The notes beneath the pieces are model-generated. The model was given only the letters and a program-made list of their open reading frames with translations. It had not been told where the DNA came from and ran no database searches. A stretch of DNA of 64,000 nt from NCBI GenBank assembly GCA_905250025.1, contig CAJNOJ010000296.1:1-64000 (forward strand), read 5' to 3'. Below are positions 1 to 9,793 of the stretch, one piece after another (position 1 is the stretch's first letter; the number at the start of each line of letters is the position of its first letter). This DNA comes from Adineta ricciae. Taxonomy: Eukaryota; Rotifera; Eurotatoria; Adinetida; Adinetidae. A program made the translations under genes and the position numbers.

Positions 1-419
1 TGAGACATGTTCGTGAAAAAGAGACTCTGTATATGACGGCTCGCGTCAACTGTGTAAAACTAAAGGCAAAAGTTTCAGATCGACAATTATGTCGAATGTT
101 ATTCACCCAAGTGTTTATTTATGGTTTAACAGGACTCATATTCTGTGTGGCATTTATTTACATATCAATGAATAGAGGTTCAGCAAGGACTATTCTCGAC
201 ATTGCACAGGAAGATTTGATTATTACAATTGTTGGAATGCTGTCGAATATTGGTCCTTGCTCAAGTTTTTATTTGTATACGTTATCGAGCCGACTCTTTC
301 GAAAGGAACTCGAGAATCTTTTCTATTCGAGTCACACACGTGCGGTGCAACTGAATGATTGTTGTACGGATACGAATGAGTTAGAGTTAGTAACAGTCCT
401 GCAATCAGATCTATGCTGA
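1..419 (+). CDS. Rhodopsin-like GPCR, 3' part (copy A)
   Basis: The window opens inside the last exon. The readable frame starts at base 3 and stops at 417-419. It covers the third intracellular loop, TM6 (around the FTQVFIYGLTG stretch), TM7 and a cytoplasmic tail ending in LCstop. It is the counterpart of residues 215-353 of the complete receptor at 34034-35145, with a few substitutions. TM7 has FYLYTLSS where most class A receptors have NPxxY, which marks a divergent lineage-specific receptor. The ligand cannot be inferred. The gene is partial only because of the window edge. Confidence 0.85.
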   Translation, partial: RHVREKETLYMTARVNCVKLKAKVSDRQLCRMLFTQVFIYGLTGLIFCVAFIYISMNRGSARTILDIAQEDLIITIVGMLSNIGPCSSFYLYTLSSRLFRKELENLFYSSHTRAVQLNDCCTDTNELELVTVLQSDLC

Positions 420-624
420 TTTTATTCAAAACTTTTGTATGCACTATAGTGTAATCCGTTTCAACACTTGACACTAGGTTAATAAACTCAATATTTGTTT
501 TTAATCTCGAACGAGAAATTACTTCGGTATATATTCAGTAGATATTTTTTTTCGGAAACAACATGTGTATCGATTACTGAAAAAATTGAATTTGGAGAAG
601 ATCTGATTTCTTCTGTATATATAA

Positions 625-1722
625 ATGCACCAGACTGAGAATGTCAGTGCTGATTTAATAGCGATCCCTGAAGCGTCAATGGACTCAATGAATGACAAAG
701 ACCGCTGTTGGTCACGGATGTTTAAAGTCGTCATCGTGTTATTGATGTTATCTCTCCTCGTTGCAGGTATTACCATCTCGGTAATATATTTAACACGAAT
801 ATCAAATAGTACGTGCACATCAACTGGCACAGGTTTTCTTCCGAATGATACAACAAGATCGCCTCTACTAAACAATATTTCGGACGAAACTACACGCATC
901 ACGAGTAAATGTGTTTGTAAATAATTACACCCATATTCTGAGATGTATTTAATTTCAGGTACTTTGTTCACAACGGAAAATCCGTGTCAAATCACTAATC
1001 CATGCCAGAATGGTGTATGTTTATTGATCGATTAGATTTTCTTCCGATTGAACATTTCTGCTAAATAGGGTTCCTGTCATCCCAGAGGTATGAACGAAAC
1101 GGTTTGCTCTTGTCCGGACTATTATTACGGACTGCGATGCGAACAAACCAATGTCACCACGGATAAACTAATTATTAGTCGAGTGCTTAGTCGTAATATA
1201 TGGCCGAATGCGCTGGCAGTAATTGATGTTACAGGCTCAATGATTGGCTGTGCAACTACTATAGTTCAATGGATGAAACCGTTACATCGATCAACAACGA
1301 TCAACATGTATGTTTTCTTCAATGATGGCGACAATAAAAATGATACTTCTAAAGTTATAAATGCAACTGGTGGTATCTATGCCGTAAATGCAACGAATAT
1401 ATCCGAAGTTCTACACATGATGAACTATGCCGCAAGTAAGGGTAATGGTGGCGATGACCCTGAGAATGATATTGAAGCGCTCCTTTATGGTATAAATCGA
1501 TGTCCTTTATGTAAAAACATCATTCATATTGCCGATAATGCAGCCACACCTCGAGATTTAGTACTACTTCCATCTTTAAAAAACAAACGTATCAAAGTGA
1601 TTCCATGTCAAGTTTCAAGCAATATTAATCCTGCTCTGATAGATATTGCTCGACGAACGAATGGATCACTCCATACACTCGAACAGGATATTTATGATTT
1701 TCCAATGAATACATCAGGATGA
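625..1722 (+). CDS. Type II membrane protein with EGF-like and VWA-like domains (copy A)
   Basis: Three exons: 625-916, 959-1014 and 1069-1722, giving 333 residues. The N-terminus is cytoplasmic, followed by one membrane segment (about residues 35-58). A Ser/Thr-rich stalk leads to an EGF-like module assembled across introns 1 and 2 (CQNGGSC, then CSCPDYYYGLRC), and then a von Willebrand A-like domain opening with AVIDVTGSM, close to the DxSxS metal-ion site. The tiny middle exon supplies half of the EGF cysteines, which supports the splice model. Intron 1 uses a GTAAAT donor that leaves SKCVC in frame, and copy B splices identically. An adhesion or extracellular-ligand role is inferred from the domains. 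A TATA-like string (615-623) lies almost on the start codon, so an internal Met at codon 18 is a possible alternative start. Confidence 0.8.
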
Positions 1723-1952
1723 TATACTATAACTCTTTTTGTTATATGTTGTGTTGATAGGGTGAACGCTTTATTTGTTAATTGTTGTTCGTGTAAGAGA
1801 CAATAGAAGATCGTAATTTGTCGTGATTAACCACATGCGTCAATTATAATCATTGATGCATGAAACAATATCATGTTTGATGTAATTCATTACTCATACT
1901 TTCTCTTCGTTTAATAAACATATTATTCACACATTCATTTGTATATGCAACA

Positions 1953-2877
1953 ATGTCGTCGAGCGCAAATACGAAGATTCAACGGAAAAACGAATTGTAT
2001 GAAGTCGGTCCCGGGTTCTGGAATGTTCGTGGTCGATTCCGAATGTTTGCTCAAAAAGTCGATGTCGGAACACACATGTCAATCGTCCGGTTAAGTAACG
2101 GTAATTTTGTTATTTTCGACACTGTCGCACTTGACGATCATCTCAAAGAACAAATCAATCGATTGACTGATAATGGAAATCGAATTGAAGGTGTTATTGG
2201 TACACATTCGTTCCATACACGATCGTTTCTAGACTTTTATCAAACATATCCTCAAGCGGCATACTATGGCACACCAAGACACCTACGTCAACTACCAGAG
2301 ATTCCATGGTTAGGAAGCCTTGATAATTGCAATGTTCGACAAAAGTGGGAACCGGATGTGGAAATGCGTATTACAGCAGGTGAGTCATAAGTTCGAAGAG
2401 TATGAAAGAAGAGTGTATTTCATTTTAGGTGGTGAATTCATCAATCCACGACATGGATCTAGTCATTTAATGAGTGTATTTATGTATCATCGTCCATCGA
2501 GTACACTTCACGTTACAGATACAATTATGTACACGGATAAGTTTACACCAATTCTTCGCTTGTTTGGAATGGCTCGTGACGTAATGATTTTTCACCCGTC
2601 CATTAGAACACACGGTTTACATCCAACGGCAGATGCTCCATTCGTATTTCGTGATTGGATGCGTAATGTGCTACAGGATTGGCCGTTTGAAAACCTCTGT
2701 TGTGCTCATCTCGATGTGAAAATTGGCGATGCGCATCGTTTAGTCACACAACTTTTAAATAAGACAGAGTCGCTGTTTATTAAAGTAAGTAAAAAGAATA
2801 AAAAGAAAAATCCTAGTGGAGAATTGCCAGTGGGTAGTTTCCCGAATATCGATGTGGTCGGAGATGAATGTGGATGA
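1953..2877 (+). CDS. DUF4336-like (metallo-beta-lactamase-fold-like) protein (copy A)
   Basis: Two exons, 1953-2379 and 2429-2877, joined in phase 1 give 291 residues. The N-terminal half reads like the DUF4336 family: GPGFWNVRGRF, then a strand with NFVIFDTVALDDH, then GVIGTHSFHTRSFLDFY, where metallo-beta-lactamase-fold proteins keep HxHxDH. Only part of the metal-ligand set seems present, so catalysis is doubtful. The C-terminus is Lys-rich (KVSKKNKKKNPSG). No signal peptide is visible. The stop lies only 14 bases from the stop of the convergent permease gene, and both copies keep this tail-to-tail layout. The family call is moderate and no substrate can be proposed. Confidence 0.7.
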
Positions 2878-2891
2878 ATAAAATGATTTAT

Positions 2892-4514
2892 TTATTTTTT
2901 TATAAAATATAATTCAATCGATCGAAATATTGGATAACTGATTGCTGTGAATAGAATTCCCACTTCGAAACCAACATCTGCACCTTCGTCACTATTCTCA
3001 CCTGATACAGCTTTTGCAATTGGTCCAACTAACCATATCTGCGACATACCAAGTCCAATGCCAATACACCCGACGACAGCAGAGAGAATCGCCCCGAAAC
3101 TAATCGGTAATTGCTGACGATTATTCCAACTATCGAAATCATAATTTTTAAATGAACACCGTCGAAATAAGATGTGATCTTCACATATGATAACAATTAA
3201 TACAACCGACCAGTAGGATGTAACACTCATGAATGATAACAGAACATCGTTGAATCGATAAGCAGCAATAATAGCTAGGAGAACATAACTTGTCGTACCG
3301 ACAATAGTATACAGAACACGTGGGATACATTTGAAGACCGGAGCGATGACTTGTGCAGATAAAGATAACGAATACATATTCGGTATATTACATGCTACAG
3401 ACGATAATGCAAACAGGATCAAAATCAGTTTACCGAAAATACCCAGAGACGATAGACAAGCACCGAATAATCCACCGACATTGTCTTTTTCATATGCATT
3501 CTTCCAATTCGAATTTGTATACGTTCCTGTGAAAGTCGCCGCTCCAAGCAGTTGCAATGGAGTCATCGATAGAAAATTACCGAAATAAGTTAGAAGAAAA
3601 ATTTTCGATTGACTGGTATTCTCAGGAAAATATGCATTGTAATCCGCTGCACATGCAGACCAACTAGCAGAAATACCGAAACAGACTGAACCGAAACTGA
3701 GGGCATGCGAGATTTTCCCACGATAATCTACTATTGTCGTATTCAGCGGTGTCTGTCAAAGCAAATGTGTGAACATATTCTTCAGAGATTGGAATATTAC
3801 CGGTTCAGACAAAGTAAAATACTTTGCACCAACTCCCGCTAATATACAGTATCCAACAAAGACTGGTATCCACGAGTATCGTTCATAGTAATGAATCCAT
3901 TCGTAGCCAACAAATGAGATAGCCAAAGATAAGATACCAATAATCACAATTCCGATCGTCAAAGGAAATCTTTCATCGAAAACAACACGAAGTGTTTGTG
4001 CTCCAGTTATACTATTCACAGCTGCCCAACCGAGTGAAAGAAACACATTGATGAATGACAGGATAGAAGCACCATAGTAACCCCAACTATAACGGGAAAT
4101 AAGCATGGTACGCAGACCAGATGCTGGGCCAAAACATGCTATACCTGCAACAGGAATAGCTCCAAGTAAATTGAAAATGAGAATTGTTATGATCGAATCA
4201 TAAAGATTTAAATTGAATACTGCTGGACCAAGTATTCCACTTGTAAAAGTCGGTATGATTGTATTCGCACCCATCTGTGGAACATTACGTTAAGAATTCT
4301 CACATGATACTATGAAAATATTCCTTACCCACATTAATGCTGTATTAATGATAGTAGAATCAGTTCGATCTTCGGGCAAGATACGATCACTTCCACGCGT
4401 TTCTACTTTGAAACAGCTGAATTTCTTCAACCATTGCATGATACTTAAACCGATTTTAGGATTCTGATCATTGCTATTAATACATATTGCTGATGTACTC
4501 GAATCATTCGGCAT
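2892..4514 (-). CDS. NCS1 family nucleobase/cation symporter (purine-cytosine permease type) (copy A)
   Basis: Three exons on the minus strand: 4514-4329, 4274-3801 and 3752-2892, giving 506 residues, the normal size for the family. It is a multi-pass transporter. The motif around PASGLRTMLISRYSWGYYG with GWAAVNSITGAQ downstream is typical of fungal-type purine-cytosine permeases (Fcy2-like, NCS1). Both splice junctions are phase 0 (W|M and SEP|TP). The first ATG that fits is at 4514; copy B has the matching ATG at 39251. Expected role: proton- or sodium-coupled uptake of purines, cytosine or related compounds at the plasma membrane. The family is common in fungi, plants and bacteria and scarce in animals, so horizontal acquisition is plausible. 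Confidence 0.85.
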
Positions 4515-5815
4515 TTTCTGCCTTACACGATCCAATCAATCCTACTTATTTTATAGAGTATGTTGACCTCGTACTTCGGTTTTTCTTTTCATTCTCTTTT
4601 CACCTACGTGTCGATCGTTGTAAAACAACATGTGCATGATGATGAAAATGTTTTAATTGTGATTCTCGGTAATAGTTGTTGAAAAGGTGAATTTTATGAT
4701 ATATAAGCCATAAGTAAAAGAGCAAATAAAGATGACATTTTCTGAAAAATGTTTAATTAAGATACAACACACATAATGATGAAATTCATCCTCAGTCAAT
4801 CATTTTCGACTATCATACCATTAGCAGCGCTTGAAATTGTACATCCATCGTGAAAGCCATTTGATTGGAGTCATTCAAAGTTATCTTTGCTATTGATTCA
4901 TAATATACGATATTTGTTTCGAAATAAAGCCAAAGGGTGCGGATTTTAGCAGCGTACTGTGACTGTATGTCAGTACGTATGATTGAAAATCGGTAAAACA
5001 CAGACGAAATAAGAAGGCAGCCGTTTTGAAATGCAACATGATCGTTAACCAATCGCGCATACCTCTCACGAATGTTACCTAATAGTTGAAGAATTGTGAA
5101 GCTTAGTTTAAGTAGATAGTGAACCACCAAAAACTTTGCCAATATCTTTCATGTTCTGTATATATACATGATTTGTGAACATGTCGAAAAATGAAACTCT
5201 GTTGGTGAACTTGAGAGAAACTTACATAGAGATGAGAAAGACACCGGAAGCTAATTAAAGTTATCATTATACATATAATAGGAAAAACTCGGTGTTGGAT
5301 TGTAATGACTTTTTCCAAAGCAGTATTTGAATTCCTTAATTCAAATTCGTATGAGTTCGGCATGTATGTTATTATCGGAGGCATCAGAAACAACAGGAGA
5401 AATATTAGTCCTCAAGTCAGAACACAATAATGGAAAAGTCCACTGTTTTCACGTGTCGGTTGTAGAATACGACAATGGTCATCGAAGAGAAAATTCACCT
5501 CCAAGTTTATTCGATATTATTTTACGAACCTATGTATTGTACTTTCTATAATTCGAGAAATAATGGCCAAGCCATGGTGCTGATCATGCACAGTGGAAAA
5601 AAACATGTACGTCATGGTTTTAAATCAGTATCGGTGTTGATTCATTCCATTTTAATAGCTTTCCGAAAGAAATAAGCCTTGAAATGTACCGTTAATCTTC
5701 TCTTTTATATCAACATAGCGCTTAGTATTGTATTTCTCTTTCCATTTTCTCATACAAATAACTTCATTTTTGTATGCATACGTTTCATTGTTATAAAACG
5801 ATTATATTTTACAAC
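4515..5815. other. Intergenic region, no supported gene (copy A)
   Basis: About 1.3 kb between the divergent permease and secreted-protein genes. Open frames of 60-110 codons occur on both strands, but the matching copy B sequence (39252-40644) shifts frame within them and carries extra bases, so coding is not supported. The stretch probably holds both promoters, but no site can be pinned down. Confidence 0.5.
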
Positions 5816-6565
5816 ATGCTGTTATATCTGTTATCACTCACTGTCACATTTTGTGCTTTGACTAATGCTCAAAGTGGCATCAGTTATAATCAAGGTAGAG
5901 CCAGTTACATGGATGCCGGTCAATTACATATGATAAGTGGATCAGTCACCAATCAATCTAAACAAGATGTGCTCTATTCACATCTACTTATTCAGTTAGC
6001 CGCTAATGCGAAAGCACCTCGATCAGCAATTTCGTCATGGTATCAAGTATACGAACGAACTTTATCAACTCTTGCTTGGATTGTGTCGTCCTCTGCAAAA
6101 TTCACACCATTTACTCCGAGCACTGACCGCGTTTCTCTCAAATCTGTTATCACAACATCGTTAGCCAACCGAATCAATCCTGAATTACAGAATATCTTAA
6201 GTCGTAGTTTCGAAAGATTCCAACAAATGAAAGCGGATGATCCTGTAATTGTAGAATTCACCAAAGATTCAAGTGATGGCAATACTTATAACATTCAGGT
6301 GCAGATAGTCGATGAAAAAGCCGGTGATTTGTCTGTTCTCCAATTGTATGTAACACTGACAACTTCAGAAAGTATTGGCAACGATATCTTCTTGCTACAT
6401 GAATTTGCTAAAAACGCAGCGAACATTCAGATCGCATATGAAAGTATTACGTTGAATAGCGATCTTTATGCAACTATTCGTCAAAGTGTGATTAACAAAC
6501 TCGGACCAGAACGAATTGCTCGTTACATTTCGAGAGTATTTGATGATGGATCGATGATATTTTAA
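5816..6565 (+). CDS. Secreted protein of unknown function, 249 residues (copy A)
   Basis: Single exon. The start at 5816 is preferred over an in-frame ATG 42 bases upstream. It gives a clean signal peptide (MLLYLLSLTVTFCALTNAQS, likely cut after Ala/Gln), and copy B has an ATG only there. The mature part is about 230 residues, soluble, with no cysteines and mixed alpha/beta character. I do not recognise the family. Copies A and B have the same length with scattered conservative changes, so the gene looks under purifying selection. Its stop is 24 bases from the convergent hydrolase stop. Confidence 0.75.
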   Translation: MLLYLLSLTVTFCALTNAQSGISYNQGRASYMDAGQLHMISGSVTNQSKQDVLYSHLLIQLAANAKAPRSAISSWYQVYERTLSTLAWIVSSSAKFTPFTPSTDRVSLKSVITTSLANRINPELQNILSRSFERFQQMKADDPVIVEFTKDSSDGNTYNIQVQIVDEKAGDLSVLQLYVTLTTSESIGNDIFLLHEFAKNAANIQIAYESITLNSDLYATIRQSVINKLGPERIARYISRVFDDGSMIF

Positions 6566-6589
6566 GCTAATAAAAAAAAGGGTTTATCC

Positions 6590-7432
6590 TTATGATGTTT
6601 CATTGATAAATTGAGGAATTAATTGAGCAGCTACTTCGATGCCGGGTTCTGTTAAAGAAAGATAATGAACACCGTGTTCGACGATTACGAATTTCCATAA
6701 ATTAGGTAATTTCGATGTCCATGTTTGTGCTTCTTCAACTGTAAATATACGATCTTCGGTTCCGTGTAAAACTAACGTTGGCACAGTGATTTTCTCCAGT
6801 TGATCATCAATTGCTTCGCGATTGAGAAGACAATTCAATGCTGGATCATAACATTCAGCACCCGCATACCGTTGTATCCACATATCTCGAATTTTTCTGA
6901 ATACTTTTCTACCGACACGCGTAGGTCCGCCAAAAGATGCTGCTCGCACCAACATTGCTTCATCTGAAGGAATTTTTGTTCTACACCATTGATCACGAGA
7001 TGCTTGCATATAAGTTTTGAGCTGTTGCGGTGTTGCATAAACCGAAGTAGATAATAATATCAAACCTTTCACCCGATTAGGTTCCAGTAGTGCCATGCGC
7101 AAAGCAATAAAACCTCCCTGTGTAGACCCCATAGCGTAGAACTGATCAACGCCAAGTTTGGTAAGAAGCTGTAACGAATCGGCAGCCGAGTCCCAGAATG
7201 TAAAGTCGTTCCCACGACCGATTGTTTCACCATGACCATGTGCATCGATTGATATAAGATTATAATTTGAATATCGACTATCTTTAAATTGTTGATCATA
7301 AAATCGAGAATTCATTAAGAAAGCATGATGCATAACGATGCTTGGCAATGATGTATCAATCGAATGTGATAAACGATAAGCAATACGAACACCGTTTTCC
7401 AACGGCATATGGAGCAATTCTTTGCGTAGCAT
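6590..7432 (-). CDS. Alpha/beta-hydrolase with a Thr at the nucleophile elbow (copy A)
   Basis: Single exon, 280 residues, start at 7432. Alpha/beta-hydrolase fold: the oxyanion-side strand SIVMHHAFLMNSRFYD, then DAHGHGET, the nucleophile elbow MGSTQGG at residues 101-107, an acid in HGTEDRIF and a His in EHGVHYLSL. In the G-x-Nuc-x-G pattern the central residue is Thr104, where related hydrolases have Ser. Copy B keeps Thr104 (GTTQGG), so it is unlikely to be a sequencing error. The protein could be a slow or altered esterase or lactonase, or non-catalytic. No signal peptide is present, so it is probably cytosolic. It is convergent with the secreted-protein gene. Confidence 0.85.
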   Translation of the reverse strand: MLRKELLHMPLENGVRIAYRLSHSIDTSLPSIVMHHAFLMNSRFYDQQFKDSRYSNYNLISIDAHGHGETIGRGNDFTFWDSAADSLQLLTKLGVDQFYAMGSTQGGFIALRMALLEPNRVKGLILLSTSVYATPQQLKTYMQASRDQWCRTKIPSDEAMLVRAASFGGPTRVGRKVFRKIRDMWIQRYAGAECYDPALNCLLNREAIDDQLEKITVPTLVLHGTEDRIFTVEEAQTWTSKLPNLWKFVIVEHGVHYLSLTEPGIEVAAQLIPQFINETS

Positions 7433-8583
7433 AATCGATTCAAGTGAATACCATCAACGTATTTGTAAAACGAAACAATATTTTTAGATGGCACCATATG
7501 TGGTTTTCTTCCTTTCAATAGAGAAACCTCTTGCTGAATTAAATTATACTTAGAGAGGAAGTTGAAAAAAAAGGGGACACCTTCACCCTCGTTGCAGCAG
7601 TTTTATCTTTCTTTTCTTATCTTTTACCTACTGCTCTCTCTCCCAAAAATTGAAATAACTTGCAACAGCAATACATTTGCTCTTGTAGTCTACATTATAT
7701 CACGAATGACTCATACCAACGAAAAAGAAATGCGAAGCATGTGTTTTTTCGTCCTACACTGAAAGGGTGTTATATACTGAATGAGTTCTTCAATTATTTA
7801 GCACGCGTTAGTCTTCAAACAAAATTCAGCCAAAAGATATTCGATTTTGATTTTTTCTTATGCATTCTGAGAGGCTGAAATGATGATGACTATAGACATA
7901 GTACAGATTTTTACGTTGTAATATGAAGAGTTTCGAAAAAGTGAACAAGACAGAAAGTTGTAGAGCAATTATTGTTACTTCTTGAGCCTTAATATTCGGC
8001 ATATTGTTTTATGGAGCGAATGTTCTACATCAAAGCTTGATGTTCCTGACAGAGGAAAATTCCGTTTCGTCTTTGACTCTTTCTGTGGGTAAATGATGAA
8101 TAGTTATCAAATGAACATGAGAGATTCTGATTTCTTGAGCGTCTTTAAATTTTGCCAGTATTTCTTCTAAAATACATACCGAGTAAAGAGTAACAAACGC
8201 TCTGGGTTTTAAGAGAATTTCGTTTGTAGCATATATTCAAAAAAATGTATAAATAGCTAAATTCAAATGTTGATTTTTAATCTTCTTAACTTCTAAAAAT
8301 CTCAATAGAAAACACTCATAAGCCGAACAAATCTCTAGAATTCCTTGTCATAAACTGAGCGCGGATGTGTTTATATTTAATCTTCTAGATACACGTAAAA
8401 GTTTGTTTTGTATTGAAATAGAAACAGCAGTATATTACAATTTTCTTTAAGAAAGCAACACATGATATAATTATATATCTAGTAATTAAACATTTATATA
8501 ACAGCATGAGAAACGCGCAAGAAAGAAGCATGTTCATTTCAACAAAAGTCTTCTGTGGAAAAGTACATTGAAGCAACAAAAGC
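7433..8583. other. Intergenic region with a tRNA-Cys remnant (copy A)
   Basis: At 7565-7581 the T-run (as A's on this strand) and the 3' acceptor arm of the tRNA-Cys seen intact in copy B survive, then homology stops. About 82 bp of unrelated pyrimidine-rich sequence replaces the rest, and homology resumes near 7660. From about 7847 to 8575 the sequence has no counterpart in copy B. No gene is supported. Confidence 0.6.
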
Positions 8584-9438
8584 ATGTTTTGGCTTACAAT
8601 AGTTTTATCCTTGATTTCGTTGATAAATTCAAGTAAGATTGGTGTAATAGACAACCATATCATGATTAGTACGATAATAAGCGTTTTATCAAACTTAACT
8701 CGCGAACAGTGCTTATGCAGTATGATAAGATTGAATGCAGTCGTATCCGCTATCAACTATTTTTCACAAAACCAAACTTGTCAACAGTTGCTTTCAAATA
8801 ATACTTCGATCCTTATTGGATACCAAGCGAATGCGACTTTCATATTCATCAATCAGTCGATGATTTCAATTCAAATAAACAGTAAGTTTATGGAAAATCG
8901 GACTTTCATTTTTATTTGTCGATTTTTTTGTTTGCAGCTGAATCAACAACCACTTCTAGCACCACCACAACATCTGTCACCACTTCCAGTAAATTAAAAA
9001 CAAAATTTACATTTCACTAATTAAATGACAACATTTCTTTCAGCTCCACCATCTTCTCTTTGTGCGAATACCACTAGTAGTGCGTTTCTATATAAGAATC
9101 AATTTATTTACTCACCAACGTCACAAACCTATGCTGCAGGAATGCTAAACAATCAGTTTGGTGTGTACAAAGCGTACGGATATCAAAACGTAACGGCAAC
9201 GGCCATTTGGAATGCAAAGCAGAAACCAACAACTTATGAAGCTTATTTCGTAGCTCAAGGAGATCGTAACTTGGTTGTTTACGCCGCAAGTGTCGGAACT
9301 GTATTATGGTCAGCTAATACCGCTAGTCGAGTTTACGGAGAGCCATTCTGTTTGAATATGTTAGATACGGGTATTCTTATGTATGTCGATGGTAGCGGAT
9401 CGACTATTTGGCAAACAAACATCGAGCCAAATGGATGA
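8584..9438 (+). CDS. Secreted bulb-type lectin protein with cysteine-bearing N-terminal module (copy A, intact)
   Basis: Exons 8584-8881, 8938-8988 and 9044-9438 give 247 residues. Order: signal peptide (MFWLTIVLSLISLINSS); a module of about 80 residues with a CLC pair, INYFSQNQTC and FIFINQS (PAN/Apple-like in feel, family unproven); a Thr/Ser linker carried by its own 51-base exon; and a B_lectin (bulb-type, mannose-binding-like) domain with QGDRNLVVYA, TVLWSANTA and STIWQTN repeats. Both junctions are phase 1, which allows exon exchange. It is probably extracellular and glycan-binding. The copy B allele is broken by several stops. The N-terminal module is shared with the FG-GAP gene at 43549. 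Confidence 0.8.
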
Positions 9439-9793
9439 TTCTCCAAATGTGTACTGTATGCAGCCTTTTGTGTAGTTGAGTATTTGTGTTAACGACGAAA
9501 GTGCATAAGAGAGAAATTTCATGTGATTTCTTTTACTCTTCCGCCAAATTGTTTGTATTCATCACAGTGATGCCAGTCGCTTGTGTCAATAAATAATTCG
9601 TGATTTCTTTCATACTGTCTGTGACGTCATGATCAGAACAAACACGGGGGAGACCCGAAACGGAATAAGTTCTCGCTGCACGTAATTTTTTTGTTCCGTG
9701 AAAAATCTGAATCATTACTGAATGGCGCACTCTCACATATAAATAGCTGACGAGTGGCATTTATTTGCATTTTTACCTCACAGAGCAGCAAAA
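9439..9793. other. Promoter-containing spacer before the NIDO gene (copy A)
   Basis: 355 bp between the lectin stop and the NIDO start. It is well conserved in copy B (48611-48962), including the TATA box. No coding frame is conserved between the copies. Confidence 0.5.
9738..9745 (+). promoter_or_regulatory. TATA box, NIDO/AMOP/VWD gene (copy A)
   Basis: TATAAATA lies 49 bases before the ATG at 9794 and is conserved at 48907-48914 in copy B. It implies a very short 5' untranslated region. Confidence 0.6.

Noticed and set aside
4813-5675. Several open frames of 60-110 codons on both strands
   Set aside because: The allelic sequence in copy B shifts frame and gains stops in them; no domain or signal peptide is recognisable.
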